Below, one piece after another: positions 12,331 to 24,123 of a stretch of DNA of 64,000 bases; position 1 is the first letter of the stretch; each line of letters starts with the position of its first letter. The notes beneath the pieces are model-generated. The model had not been told where the DNA came from. It saw nothing but the letters and a program-made list of their open reading frames with translations, and did not search any database. This stretch comes from Rhodosorus marinus (lineage: Eukaryota > Rhodophyta > Stylonematophyceae > Stylonematales > Stylonemataceae). Both the position numbers and the translations under genes were made by a program. The DNA is taken from contig JAMWBK010000002.1 of NCBI GenBank assembly GCA_029953675.1, forward strand, positions 1,178,001 to 1,242,000. The letters are read 5' to 3'.

Positions 12331-13925
12331 CTGCCGGCTGGGGGGGAGCGAGAGTGGGTGGGAAACGATTGGCTATGGAACTGCAGCTGCTACTGTGAGA
12401 CATCCAACAACAGAATAGTGACATACAACTCAAAAAAGTCAAGTAAATCCCTCTATGGAGAACCGAATCCCTCCACAAAAGCAAGGAAAGAGACAATGAA
12501 CTAGGCTTGTCATAAAATGTCCGATATTTTTTTCGGACGTGTCCGATAAACTGGTACCCATAATATTGAATTATTGAAGTTACTTGATACAGGGTTAGAG
12601 GCAAATATTTTAAAAACATGTCTGATTGGTTTGTTTATCGGACAGATCTTCTCATTCGAATATAATACTTTTTCTTCGTTTATTAAGTAGTACGTGTACG
12701 AATGTTTGTACTAAGGAATGTACCTTTCGAAATATGACAACGCTTTTGTCCTTGTCAATCATTTGGCGCAGAAGTGTCAACAGCACGTCCAGTTGGAAGC
12801 GCACCCGTCGGGGAGGCGTAGGACGCTGTTCTTCGATGCGGTAGTCACGAGCGCGTTCCAGACCCAGAAGCTGCCACGCGAGGCTAGTGGTGCTGGTAGA
12901 GCAAACTGCAGCTAGCGCAAGGCGAGATTAATGTCACACCACCTTTGCACACCCGAAGGCAGCGGGGCGGCACCCCCACTTGGAGGGTACCACATAAAAA
13001 AAATACTAAGAAAAAAATTAAAAAAGGGGGTAAAACGCCATAAACTGTGTAAAAGGTTTTCAGAAAGGCTCAGGACCACTGCACTTGTAAAGCGTTGCGA
13101 ACTGGGGGTGTATGAACAATCACCTGGGCAAACTACATAAAGTTCCCGCTTGGCTTTCGTTTTCTTTACCAGTGCGAGAGGGCCGACAGTCTCCCAGTTT
13201 CACAACGCACACCTGCCTTTGCGCAACCTTTCTTAAGAATTCCATTTCGTCCGCAGGAGTTTACTACGCGATGATCAACGGTCCTCACGCAGGTTTCAGG
13301 GTACGTACAGATAGTCTTCAAGTCTGCGTCGCTCGCATTGAACCAGTTCTCTGTTTGCCATTTTCTTAGTGAAAGCACGCAGACCAAAGCCTCTACGGAA
13401 AGGGCGGTATCATAACTGCTCTGAGCAGGCTTTTGGAAAAACCACTGGTAGTCCGCAGGCTACCAGTGGTTGCCTGCGGGCGAGATACCTCGAGCAGTGA
13501 CTGGTGTTCGATGCTGGGGGCCCTGGAATACTAGGGCTTTGGCTCGTGAGTCCTACGGCAGAAAAATAGATCGTGATAGCTTAGTCAAGGCATTCTCTGC
13601 AACTAGATGGGATCACATCGGTGTGCTCGTTTCTTTTGGTGGGGCTTGGGATGTGCAAGGTACTGGACGTGTTATCGGGTCATTCTGGACTCGGAGCCTC
13701 CTTATAACCTCCAGTTCCCCATCAGACGAAGGTTCTTCATTGCGTATTATGCAGCTTGGGGAGCTGCCCTTTCGAGTGCTCCAAAAGGGGTTTGTGCTTT
13801 TTTTTATCCAGCAAAAAAAAGGAAAATCCATACTTAAATATCACTGGCGTGTGACCTACTGTACTACCTACTGTACCATGATGATGTTAGCTGTACACAT
13901 GCTATTCGAGACGCACCGCACTTTG
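12331..13925. other. Intergenic region between the zinc-finger paralogues
   Basis: The stretch contains short frames on + (12718-12915, 13112-13369) with no recognised motif, an A-rich patch near 12995-13030 and the nested hairpins at 13440-13479. No gene is supported. Confidence 0.4.
13440..13479. repeat. Nested, mutually exclusive inverted repeats
   Basis: aaccactggtag (13440-13451) pairs perfectly with ctaccagtggtt (13460-13471) around an 8-nt loop. Seven bases of that loop, ccgcagg (13453-13459), are complementary to cctgcgg (13473-13479) just downstream. Only one of the two stems can form at a time. Confidence 0.75.
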
Positions 13926-15065
13926 CTAGAGATCAGCCTCTGGGTGATTCTTCCTAACGTGCTTCAAGTAGTTCGTCCGCCAGGCAAACTCATACTGGCA
14001 GTACTCGCACACAATTTTCGCGTTTCCCTCATGTACGTTGGCTGTGTGCAATTTCAGATGCGAACGTTGAGAGTACGTCTTATCGCAGTGTTTACATGCG
14101 AAGTCCTTCCGCCGCTGGTGAACAGCCTTTACGTGACGCTCCAGGTGGTAGCGACTTTTAAACGTCGACGAGCACTCGGTACAAATGAAGTTGCTTTTGA
14201 ACCGGCTCTTCTTCGCCCTCATTGTTTGCAAGTACTCTTTGCCGTCTGTGAGAGCTCGCTTATTGTAGTTTTGATTAGTCATTGACAATGAGTCAAAGCG
14301 ATTTGCGCTGACCCAGCTACTAGCTAGACCAAGGATCGTCTGCACCCGAGGGTGTGCTATCCTCTCCGAGCAATCCAAATTTGCACGAACTGCATAGTCT
14401 CCATTCCCCGAAATCATCCACATGTTTCCGACCATTTGTTCCAAAGCGAGCTTGCAGTTAATCCAAGGGTTTGCCAGGGCAGCATTATCAACAATAGAGG
14501 TGACGAAACTCCTCTCTTTTAGAGCGGCTGAGCAGTGACAGGGTTCCCCTCTGATCTTGCAAAAATCACAGTCCGGGTCAAGCATGATGTTCCGGGTGCC
14601 TGAAAAGGTACGACTGCCCGCGGGGGCTTTGGCAGTGAACACGTACGCCTTCTTATAACCCTCACTGCGCAGAAGGAGGCTTGTTCGAAGGGTCAGTGCA
14701 CCATCCGAATCAGAATTCGAAGCAAATGCTATGACATCACCGTTGGGACCGCTGTGGACGACAACCCTGTCTTGCCGAAGCTCCTTTCCGTCAAGTTTTA
14801 GTACGAGTCCAAATGCTAGATTTCCCGCAATATGTGAAACTACCATAATACTTCTGCGAAACTCAACCGTTTCTCGCAATCCCAACTCAGGGCCTTGCTC
14901 GATTCGCAGAAAGTCGAAGGGAACCACCGCCAGCCGGAACATGTCGCTTCGAAGCTTTCCATCCGTCTCTCCTGTCAGCCAAGAGGCAATGGAAGGTTCA
15001 TCCCACAGGAGCTCTCCTGCCTCCCGAAAAGGACCTGACAAATTCAGGTCTTCGACGTAAATCAT
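13926..15065 (-). CDS. C2H2 zinc-finger protein with a novel N-terminal domain (copy B)
   Basis: This is a single-exon gene of 379 aa and a clear paralogue of the gene at 10461-11600 on the same strand. It has three C-terminal fingers (CTECSSTF...H..H, CKHCDKTY...H..H, CEYCQYEF...H..H) and ends KNHPEADL. The N-terminal domain shares WLTGETDGKLRSDM, VPFDFLRIEQGPELGLRETV, FTAKAPAGS and CDFC-x3-R-GEPCHC with copy A. The mid region (about residues 190-270) is the most divergent. Both copies are intronless while most neighbours have introns, which could reflect retrocopying followed by local duplication. The function is not known to me. Confidence 0.85.
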   Translation of the reverse strand: MIYVEDLNLSGPFREAGELLWDEPSIASWLTGETDGKLRSDMFRLAVVPFDFLRIEQGPELGLRETVEFRRSIMVVSHIAGNLAFGLVLKLDGKELRQDRVVVHSGPNGDVIAFASNSDSDGALTLRTSLLLRSEGYKKAYVFTAKAPAGSRTFSGTRNIMLDPDCDFCKIRGEPCHCSAALKERSFVTSIVDNAALANPWINCKLALEQMVGNMWMISGNGDYAVRANLDCSERIAHPRVQTILGLASSWVSANRFDSLSMTNQNYNKRALTDGKEYLQTMRAKKSRFKSNFICTECSSTFKSRYHLERHVKAVHQRRKDFACKHCDKTYSQRSHLKLHTANVHEGNAKIVCEYCQYEFAWRTNYLKHVRKNHPEADL

Positions 15066-16499
15066 CTCCTAATAGCACACTAAACTCTCTTAGCAAGCTC
15101 CTTCAACATATCGTACTTCCACCATAGCCGTTGCTCCTATATCTGCACACGAACAACTCTGCCGTGCACAGTACTCCAATACTGCACACGCGGCACGCGC
15201 CAAACAAACACACACAAAACAACACCTGAATATCGCCCTGCGCTGCACAACTGCTCAGGCCCAGCGCTGCGAAAAGAAGTATAGTTCCCAAGCTATTCAC
15301 CACTCCACCACCCAAAAACCAACTCGGGAAAACAGAGGAAGAAACATGCTTGCGAGCCAATAGAAACAACCCAACCACGTCAGGGGGCTAGCAACTACTC
15401 CCAGCATGGGTGTCCAACTTCAGGATGCCTCCTTCTCACTTCCACTCTACATTTACTCCACAAAACCAAAGCCTACTAACATACAAAAACGAAAACCTAA
15501 CAACTTCCCAGTGGACAATCCCAAAAAACTCGCCCCTTCAAAACACCAAACCACCAAAACCAACTCCCAGCCACCAACACCCCCCCCCCCTCCGTCGAGG
15601 TTTATATACCCCGAAGAGTAACTGCCCCTACTCCTAGTTCTCTATCCAATATTTGGACATAAAAGGCCTTCCCCCAAACACAGCCCCGCCTCTAGCAACA
15701 TTTCTTTCTTTTTTTGGACTACATTTACCTATCCACACACAGCCAGCCCCATCGACATTCTTTGCGCTCCCACCTTAACTTCCCTTTCTCCAACCTCCGC
15801 AGTAGCCCTCTCCCCACGCCTCATCCTTTTTCTGGTTTTATCTAAAAATCTCATAGAGCAAAAGCTCCGCCCTCTCCTTCCAAAAAATTGGCCAATGTTC
15901 CCCTACCCCCTCTTTTCCCTCTTCTGGCAAAAGACAACTAACGCATGAGGTTAACTATGGCACGTATCATGAATAACAAAATTAAATTATACTTTTCAAT
16001 CATTGTAGTAATTTCAGTCTATATTATTGGTGAAATTTGTGTAAAAATGACACGGTGCTGATTTTCGTGGAAGATGGATGGCGGCTTTCTCCGCACCGAT
16101 CAAAAAACAAGGAAAAAGGAAATCGTGAGCAGGAAAATTCCGCGTTATTTATAAAGAAAAATAAAAATGAAAGTTCGTTCTTGGAATTCTATTAAATTGA
16201 GAGTTGAGTTTTGATTAAAATATTGATTGAGAATGAAGTTTAGATATGGTGATTGGAAGGGAGAGATCTCTTAACGAATATTATTGGATATACGTGTTGT
16301 ATTTTGATCGATATTAGAATTTTTATTTCGTAAACGGATATACTTCGGAAATTACGGGATTTTTTGTTTTGCCTGGAAAGTGCTTTGCCATTGGCGTACA
16401 GTGAACAGGCTGAATCTCCATGGGTCTTGATAGCCCCTCCTCTCGGAGCTGTAGTTGACGCTCTGGCGTACAAGCGTTGCTTATTGTTACACAGGGGTC
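15066..16499 (-). promoter_or_regulatory. C/A-rich upstream region of zinc-finger copy B, then AT-rich spacer
   Basis: From 15066 to about 15940 the + strand is strongly C/A-rich with a C-run near 15580. The sense strand of the downstream gene is therefore G/T-rich, as upstream of copy A. From about 15940 to 16350 the sequence becomes AT-rich. No coding region is supported. Confidence 0.4.
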
Positions 16500-17574
16500 A
16501 TCAGTGTTTTGTTTCTCAGTTCTCAGGGTTTTAGGCTCTGAATAAAGGGATAATGACTTGTACCTTGATGCCCTGCGGCTTGAGGTAAGGAAATCTCAAT
16601 CCATGGTTCTGGAGACGACTGTAAAAGATAGAGGGGTTCAAAATCCGTACCCTCTTGCATTGGATTTTAGATGTCTGTTTTTCTTGCGTGACAAGCATCT
16701 CCACGGTATGGTAGCACTACACGTGGATGACACTCTATGTGTTGGCGATCAAACGTTCATGGAGTTAGAACGCGAAGTTGAGAAACGTTTCGACTCAAAA
16801 GAGGCACAGCAGTTACCTTTGCGGGGGTGAACTATCATCGAGAACCAGATGGGGTGGTAGTTTGTGAGCAACTAGATTATCAAGGCAGTTTGATATCTGA
16901 ACTTACGCGGGGAAACTATGCTCATATTCGAGGCCAGCTGATGTGGTTGGCTTTAATGACGAGACCAGACATCATATTCAGTGTGGTAACGCTACCTCAT
17001 GAATTTGATGCAGTGAGGGTACCCAAGGAGCACACGCAGAGTAACATGCTCTGTTCTGGGTGCTGAAGTTTTGGCTTTTGTTGAGGCTGCTGATGAGGCG
17101 TTTATATTGCGCCACTTAATCAACGATCTTATTGGACTGACAGCACCGATCGAAATGTACACAGACTCCAAGTCAATCTTCGATACGGTAATGAAAGCCA
17201 ACGTTCCACAAGAGAAGCGGCTGGTCATTGATCTGGCCAGTATTAGGGAGAGTTACAGGAACGGAATCATTCAGCGAATCGGTTTCGTTTCAAGCAAGCA
17301 GAATCTTGCAGACGCCTTGACCAAGGACGTCAAGTCAGAGCGTTTGCAAGACTATTTGGCCACAGGAGTTCGTTCCTTCGACGTCAACGAATGTGTCGAC
17401 AGTGCAGTTCCGTCGAGGATCATGGTCAATGATAGGAACAATCAGGTGGGTTATAAAAAAAAAGAAAAGCGAATGTCGAAATTCAGGTACTATGAACCCG
17501 TTGAGGACAACGCCAGACGGAATACACTGCGACATACATCAAGGATCGAATGGTCGCAGATCAATCTAAATTAG
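16500..17574 (+). pseudogene. Degenerate Ty1/copia retrotransposon pol remnant
   Basis: Three consecutive + frames carry pieces of copia-type pol. At 16558-16830 there is a reverse-transcriptase fragment with LHVDDTLCVGD, matching the usual YVDD active-site region. At 16827-17066 lies GQLMWLALMTRPDI, the conserved connection region. At 17071-17574 there is an RNase H end with MYTDSKSIFD and KQNLADALTK, followed by a tail. The frames overlap or abut with shifts near 16827 and 17066, and gag, protease and integrase are absent. This is a dead fragment of an element whose left part is missing. Confidence 0.85.
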
Positions 17575-17800
17575 TCATAGAATTTACGGCGTGCATTGTT
17601 TAATCGGGAGTCTAACGTCTACGGTATATCTTAGACGTCGAGTAGCAAGGATATATATACACTGTATAGGTTGCCTGTGCAATGTGCATGAATTAGGAGA
17701 GCAGTAAGCAGAAGCAAGACCAGACTAAAGCAAGTGAGCATTCAATAAGTGAATGTTAACCCCTGAGAGGAGTGTCGTACAATCCTCAGGGTTTGCTTGT
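17575..17800 (+). mobile_element. Possible 3' LTR or tail of the copia remnant
   Basis: Directly after the pol fragment is a segment with a TATA-like ggatatatatacactg near 17650, an inverted repeat acgtcta/tagacgt (17615-17638) and a second one, ccctgag...ctcaggg (17761-17791). The position and TATA box fit an LTR, but no matching left LTR was found, so this is tentative. Confidence 0.3.
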
Positions 17801-18001
17801 TCTGGCGATGTGGATATTGCAAATGCGACAGAGATTCTTAGGTTTTTGAAAGATAGCCAGATGAGACAATGCCTTCGTTCCAATTGAATTCTGGTTGGTT
17901 TACTTCAAAATTTAGCCTCACTATTTTGTTTATCTACAGGGCTCTTTCTCATGTGATGAAACGATGAGACTCAGAAACCCGAATCTTTCGTGGTCTGCAG
18001 T

Positions 18002-18804
18002 TTAGACGAACCAAATCGCAATCATGTCGGCTACTGCAAAACCGCCAAGCACAGCCGACGTAATTCCAATAGGCAGGTAGAGCGAGCTGTACTCATCAGT
18101 AACCGCTGTGTAGCAACCAGGGAGACTGGGATCCGTGTCGGGGTTACAAACTGGGCACCTCATCAGCTGGGTTTCGGTGCACGTTGACGGAATGCTTGGG
18201 TCACACCCGGTGCAGTCATTATCGAAGAATCCAGCACATTGATACTCCTGCTGAATTTGGCAGGTTGTATCCGTAAATTCTGAGTTTGTCACACTCGCCT
18301 GCCACGAGTTCAACGCCGCATCCTGAATAATGGGTCCATCCTTGCCAGTCGCAAATTTCAACGTGATTACGGCAATGAAAACGAGCACTGCCAGCACCAC
18401 AACAAGCAGAATAACATACACGACCTTGAGCACAATCCCACAGCATCCACCCTTGAAGGCCAACAGTCCGACAAGCGAAATAACCATGAGCGCGGCACCC
18501 GCAATTATTCCAGCTATCGCAGATCCAAGAAGCAGGGATACAATATCTGTGCCGTCACTGGCCAATCCAGGAATTAGACCTTGGTCGTTCACTTGCAAAT
18601 ATATACTGTATCCGAGCAACAGACCACCACCAACCTATTCGTGCGGAAATAACGACAAAAATTGTTAAGTCCAATAATTCCTTGGAATCGAGGAAGCACA
18701 TACAAAAGCGATCCGGGCAAGAGACTTACGAAAAGCAAGGCACATGACATAAAATGAAGAAACCGCGCGAAGCAGCTCTTCTGTTTTTCTTCACCTTTCC
18801 CCAT
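18002..18804 (-). CDS. Tetraspanin-like four-TM membrane protein
   Basis: Two exons (18804-18730 and 18634-18002) join in phase 0 to 235 aa. The first exon supplies a short basic cytosolic tail and half of TM1 (CALLF), which the second completes (VGGGLLLGY). Four hydrophobic segments lie at about residues 15-34, 50-80, 90-115 and the C-terminus, with a large Cys-rich loop between TM3 and TM4. The loop contains QCAGFFDNDC, CTGC and CPVCN, resembling the tetraspanin large extracellular loop. The hallmark CCG is replaced by CAG. It probably organises plasma-membrane or vesicle microdomains. A generic tetraspanin-like fold is surer than orthology to any named member. Confidence 0.75.
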
Positions 18805-21202
18805 TTCCAAAAAATAATCAACCAAGCGTTTCCTTCTCTCTCTGAAAATTGTCCTCCGCTACGCAAAAACCACTTCAGCACTTCTTCTGCCTCTCTGCCA
18901 GGAACGCAATGGAGCAACCACAGGCAGTGCTCCCCGGACCCTTTTATGTCCTTGAACTCTATGTTGTGCAAAGACAACGATCCAATTCTGCTAGAAAACC
19001 CAGTCTTGAAAAACAGAACAAAACTCGTCTACTTCATGTAGAAATTTTATTAGTAAAAAAGTTTTGACCACGTTAACGACTTCCGCAAAATACTTAGCAC
19101 CTATTGGTTACAATCCCATAAAATATAACAAGAACTAAATTGGATATCCTCCTGACACTTCAAATTACAATACAATTCATTTCTCCATCCCCTTGCAGAG
19201 GGAATTTATTGCCCGTTTTCCAAATTCTTGAATTCCGTCTCGTGAGCAATGAATTTTCACCTTGATAAAAAGTTCCCCACCATCCAAAAAAATATATATT
19301 TGTTTTGGTAATATAGGAGAAACAGGAACAGTAAATTCGGACATCCGAGACATTGGGGAGTAGAAATTGACTGAACTAGCTGTCAACACATAATTTCATT
19401 GGATAATAGCTGTGAAGTTCAGTCATTAATGTCATTGGTGATTCCAAAAGTCGTCGCGATTTGCGGCTTTATTTAAGGAGAGACCTCACTTCATGAGGTG
19501 GGAAGGACGTTGCAGCATGCTCTAGGTAGTACTATATGGATATAGATTTTGGGCGGCGTTTTAAGTTGTTTGTTTTTCTGGTAGTAGAATTTGATGCCGA
19601 CCCATCACAAGAACACTGGGTTTTGAAGGAACTGCAGTTCGTCCCCTCGTGACGGTCTCTCCGAACACGTGAATTCGGTGCTGAAAGTGAAAAAAAACTA
19701 AGCCTCTGGTACGATATCTTTACTTCAACGAGGATATGGGACCCTTCATACAATAAGCAGATCAGAGACATTCAGAGAGATGTTGATGCTTACGTTTCAG
19801 CACATGCGCGGTTAAGGGGGGACGTGCAGGCCGCTCTGGCTATTTCTGAGTTCGTTTTCTACTTCGCTGCTGGTTGAGCTTTTCCAAAATTCCAATTGTG
19901 AGGACTAACCTAGCACGGGAAAGTACAGGCCGTTTTGAACATTGTCGACACTCGAGGTTGTGTCTCACTCGATGATGAAATGACCAGAGCTTGAATCCAA
20001 TGGTTTAGTCAGTGGCTACACGGCAGTGAATTCTCACAGGTGTGAGGGTTGGTACGGATATTTTTTCTTAGTAGGATCCTCACTTCGCTCACGTCTGCGA
20101 GCATTAGAGCAATTCTTTTGTAAGGAGCTAAAACACCACATTGAGCGAGGCCATTGGTGAAATCGTCTCCGAATTCTATGTAATTCCGATGTGGGCAATA
20201 GTGCGGTTTGGAGAGCATAGTGCGCTCTTACCTAGCGCACATCACCGCAGGAGAAGTTTTGCTTCTAGCGAAACGAATTAATGATGTAAGCAACAAGAGC
20301 ACCTAGATCTCTTCAACGCCTGTTTTCGTTTTGACCAAGGCGATGAGTGGCTGTGCATGAATATTTCCTATAGACATCGAGCACCCAAATAGGGTTTTAC
20401 TTGCTTCCGGTCAATTTCTGAGCCAAGGATAGTATGGACCCGCACGGTCGGAGTCCGTCTCCAAGTTACCAAGGTCGTTACCCGCTTAGTTTTCCCCGAT
20501 TGTTAGTACGGCGGGGTAGTACTTGCTGTGCTAGAAAAATTGCCTAGTTGTTGGCCTTGGTGACCGCGAACTCATCGTTGACGATGGACTAGCTCACTTT
20601 ACTGCTCTCTTCATCACTGATTTCGCGTATCAGCCCATCCTCGCTGAAAAGAAGAGGACTTATTCCTTGTTGGAAGACGTAGAGAGGTGTCCTCTTTTGC
20701 TCCTCGTTTAGGATGACTTATTCGCTAAGCTGTCTTGCGCCGGGCGGGGAAACAATCTAGCAACGACACGAGACCTTCCTTATTCGGAAGATTTCATCTC
20801 GGTGAGTTCTGGTTGGGCACCTATCTCCGAGTTTCTCACAGGCTTGCTGCCCCACCGAGCACCGGCTCACTCCTCCTTGTCGGTCGGAGCGAGTGTTTTG
20901 AGTTCCATCAGAGACTTCTTCGCTTTTGCAACGTGTAAAAGTTCTAGTCTCTAGCTCACGGAATCTACTATACCACACTTTCTGTTCCCCGGGGGCAGTC
21001 GATGGCAAAGCTTCGCCCTGCCCAACTTGGATGACCGAATTTCATTGTTGAAGCGGACGGCCGTGTTTAGGAGGATGTTAGAGAATCGCTTTGCGCCGAC
21101 GGCTGAATTGGGGCGATCTCTTTAGACGTTGCAATGGAAAACGTTTGAGACTTGAGGAATCTCTTTGAAAGTTTGCACTGTCAAGGAATTGACTAGATTG
21201 AT
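18805..21202. other. Long intergenic stretch between tetraspanin and La
   Basis: This 2.4-kb stretch has an AT-rich part (18990-19400). From about 20300 to 21100 it contains weak degenerate internal similarity: 'gcgccgggcgg' near 20736 and 'gcgccgacggc' near 21092 sit in similar contexts. No gene is supported. Confidence 0.4.
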
Positions 21203-22828
21203 ATGAGTGAGAAGAGCGAGCTACAGGACAAGGTTAAGAGGCAGGTGGAGTACTACTTTTCAGATGTGAATCTTCCGAAGGATAAATTTCTGAAGGGCAA
21301 GGTGTCCGATGATCCTAACGGCTATGTGGATCTCTCGATCATTATCTCGTTCAATCGAATGGACCAGCTGAAGGTGTCAGTTGAGGACACCGCAAAGGCC
21401 CTGGAAAGTTCCGAAATCTTGCAGCTTAGCGAGGACAGACAGCGGGTGAAGAGAAGCACGCCTTTGGTTGAACTGGGCCCCTTTGAGGAACGAGCGGTCT
21501 ACGTCTCAGGATTCTCGAGGTAGTCAGATTTGAAAATGATTTTTCAGATTAACATTGACCCTCGTCGGTGGATTCTCAGAGGGCTGAATGATGAACTTTA
21601 CCTCGTTTGCTTCACTTCAACTTTTATTTTAGCGATGCGTCGCCGGACCTTGACGACGTTCGCAAGGTTTTTGAAGCGTTTGGAAAAGTCCTGTCGGTTA
21701 AGCTACGTAAGAATGCCAAAGGCGAGTTTAACGGAACCGCGTTCGTGGAGTATGCAACTCACGAGGACGTCGAGAAGGCTTTGGCAGAAACAGACTTGCG
21801 ACTGGAGGGCTCCGACATTGTACACTGAAATTCCTTCCCGTTTACGTATCTATATCAGAGTCCTGACTTTGCTGAACTCTTGCGTTGTAGGTCCTCGTTG
21901 TCCTGACTATCGCGGACTTCAAGAGCAAGCGGAAGAGCGGTGAGATCATAGAGGACAGACCACCGAAGAAGAAAAAGAAGAAGGACGGCAGGGACACTGA
22001 GGGAGACAATCAACCGGAGAAGGACGAACGTGAATTTGTCAAGGGGCTAGTGCTCAAGTTTGAAGGGATAGGTCCTGGCGTAAGCCGCGAGGATCTCCGA
22101 GAGATATATGGCGAGTTTGGTGTGGTCGCATGGGTCGATTTCAGTCGAGATGAAGCCGATGGATTCATCAGGTAAGGTGAAACCTCGTTACAGGATCTTA
22201 ACGGGGCATGTGGATGCGTGCTGGTTTTCAGAAGTGCGAAATGTTACTAGGTTTGCCGAGTTGGGATCTGCGGAGAAAGCATTGGAGCGGTTGAAGGGAG
22301 ACAAGAAGGAAATCGGGGGCAAACTTCCTGAGATGAGTATCTTGCAGGGTGAACCTGAAAAAGAGTTCTGGGATAATGTCTTCCTGCAGCAGGAGAATCG
22401 ACGTAAACGTATAGACGAGAGAAAGCGACAGAAGAGATTCGGTAAATTCCACAATCCCAGAAGACCACGACCGTGCAACGAGGTCCTCGCCGAAGCAGAC
22501 ATAGGGCTTACCGTTGATTCTTCATTACTACGCATCAGGTCCCCAGAAACGATTCAAGAAGAAGCGCAAGAGAGATCGTGATGAAGAGGACTTCGAGGAA
22601 GAGGAGGAGGACGACGCGGCTGACGCTGTCCATCCGAAAAAGACGAAATTCGCCTCTGACGGCGAAGAAGATGCTCGCGAAGATCAAGGTGGTAATGAGG
22701 ATAGCAAGGACGATCCAATGTACAGTGGAGACCCAGAAGCAACATCCAAGAAGGGAGCTTCTGTCGATGAGACACGGGACACAGTCCCATCCACCACGGA
22801 CGTAAACGAGACCAAACCTGACACTTAA
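21203..22828 (+). CDS. SSB/LHP1: La ribonucleoprotein (La autoantigen homologue)
   Basis: La binds 3' UUU-OH ends of RNA polymerase III transcripts in the nucleus and protects precursor tRNAs and small RNAs. Exon 1 (21203-21519) encodes a La motif: KRQVEYYFSDVNLPKDKFL, with the family's YYFSD and NLP...FL. After an intron, 21633 onward encodes RRM1 (DLDDVRKVFEAFGKVLSVKL...GTAFVEYAT). A basic linker with PPKKKKKK follows, then a second RRM-like/xRRM domain (FVKGLVLKFEGIG, FGVVAWVDFSRDEADGFIRFAE). The C-terminus is basic then acidic (KRFKKKRKRDRDEEDFEEEEE). Donors at 22173 (gtaagg) and about 22442 (gtaaat), with the acceptor at 22250, keep the frame. An internal cytosine-rich alternative acceptor upstream of 22250 would introduce a stop. 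Orthology is clear. Minor exon ends are by eye. Confidence 0.92.
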
Positions 22829-24123
22829 ACTGGTGAGCCGGACCGCTCGATTGTACCAGCCCCCAATTGTTGTCTTCGAAATCCAGGCACTGATGTTGTC
22901 TCCAACCAGACTCCATCAGACCCCCGCGAAGCAGTTGCTTTTTTGTTCGCAAGCCGATTTACCCGCACACAGCTCAGCTTGTTTCGTGCATATCCGATGT
23001 TCATGCTCAAACAAAACAAAAAAAAAATGGTTAAAAAGGTGCCGGAGGATTTCGTGCTCAGAAGCTAGCAGATAAACCCGCCCTTCACGCCCAAGGAGAT
23101 GGAACTTTCAAAAGCTCGAGCCACATCCCTTCTCCCCTCAAAGAAACTTCATAGCCATTCCCCCGTGACCGCCATGACACGCGTTACTCATTAATTGGAT
23201 TGTAATATATGAATAGTAAATGAAAATAGAATATGAATAGTGAATAAAACTTTTGATGGAGAACTCGACGAGAAACAACGATATAGATATCTTCGTTTTT
23301 ATTTCGAAGTTTTAAGTTCTACGTCGAGATTCTTTAAATAATTGTAATTGAGATATTTATGGATTCAGATGAGTGTGGCGGATGAGCCTTGTGAGAGGAT
23401 ATCTTTCTTGAGGCTGGACGAGGAGTCCTGTGTTTTGATGTTAGGGAGCAAACGTAGTATGAAAGAAACGACAATACTAGAATTCCTACAGGGTACCATC
23501 CTTTTCTCTCTTTTTTTTGTCTATTTGTTTCGTAAGTATCCAGACCCCCCTTTCCCCCCCCGCCACCTCTGCTCCACTGTATTGGAGTCGATTTCTTGAG
23601 GCATGAGCGGGAGGTTTGTTTGCACTCCTGATTAAGTCAATCTTCTGGTTGTGCATTCAAAAACATGTCGGTGACGTACTTGGTTTACCGCTAGAAGGTT
23701 GTGCTTGTCACCAGTCTATTCCTTAGGAACAACCCCCCTCCCCCGCCGGAGCTCTGAGATTCAGTATCCAGTCGATGGAAAATACCTTCGTGGAGTTGCT
23801 GGTGAAGATCTTTGACTCGAGCTGGCAAAGCATAGAGAATAGAAAACTATAAAAATCTGGTTAAAACGAGCCTCCACCTGATCAGAGTTTGAACAGATAG
23901 ACTCTGCATAGACCTACTCAGTGAACTCAGCTCCCAGATCTCGAGATTCCTCAACTTTCGACCGTGGCATGGGCTTGGGTTGCACAATACTTATATAGTC
24001 GGTGGTAGCGGGTGGGAGGGTAGAGCAAGTCCGGACGAAACGCTTAAGGAGCTTTGAAAGGACAGGAGAAACTGCAAAAACCAGTCGTCAAGAGCTTGTA
24101 ATCGAAGGATCTAATTGTTGAGT
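22829..24123. other. Intergenic region after La
   Basis: Contains an AT-rich patch at 23190-23350 and C-rich runs at 23545-23565 and 23725-23745. Short frames carry no motif. No gene is seen. Confidence 0.4.

Noticed and set aside
13470-14285. 271-codon + frame
   Set aside because: Its second half is antisense to the fingers of zinc-finger copy B, and the first half has no family features.
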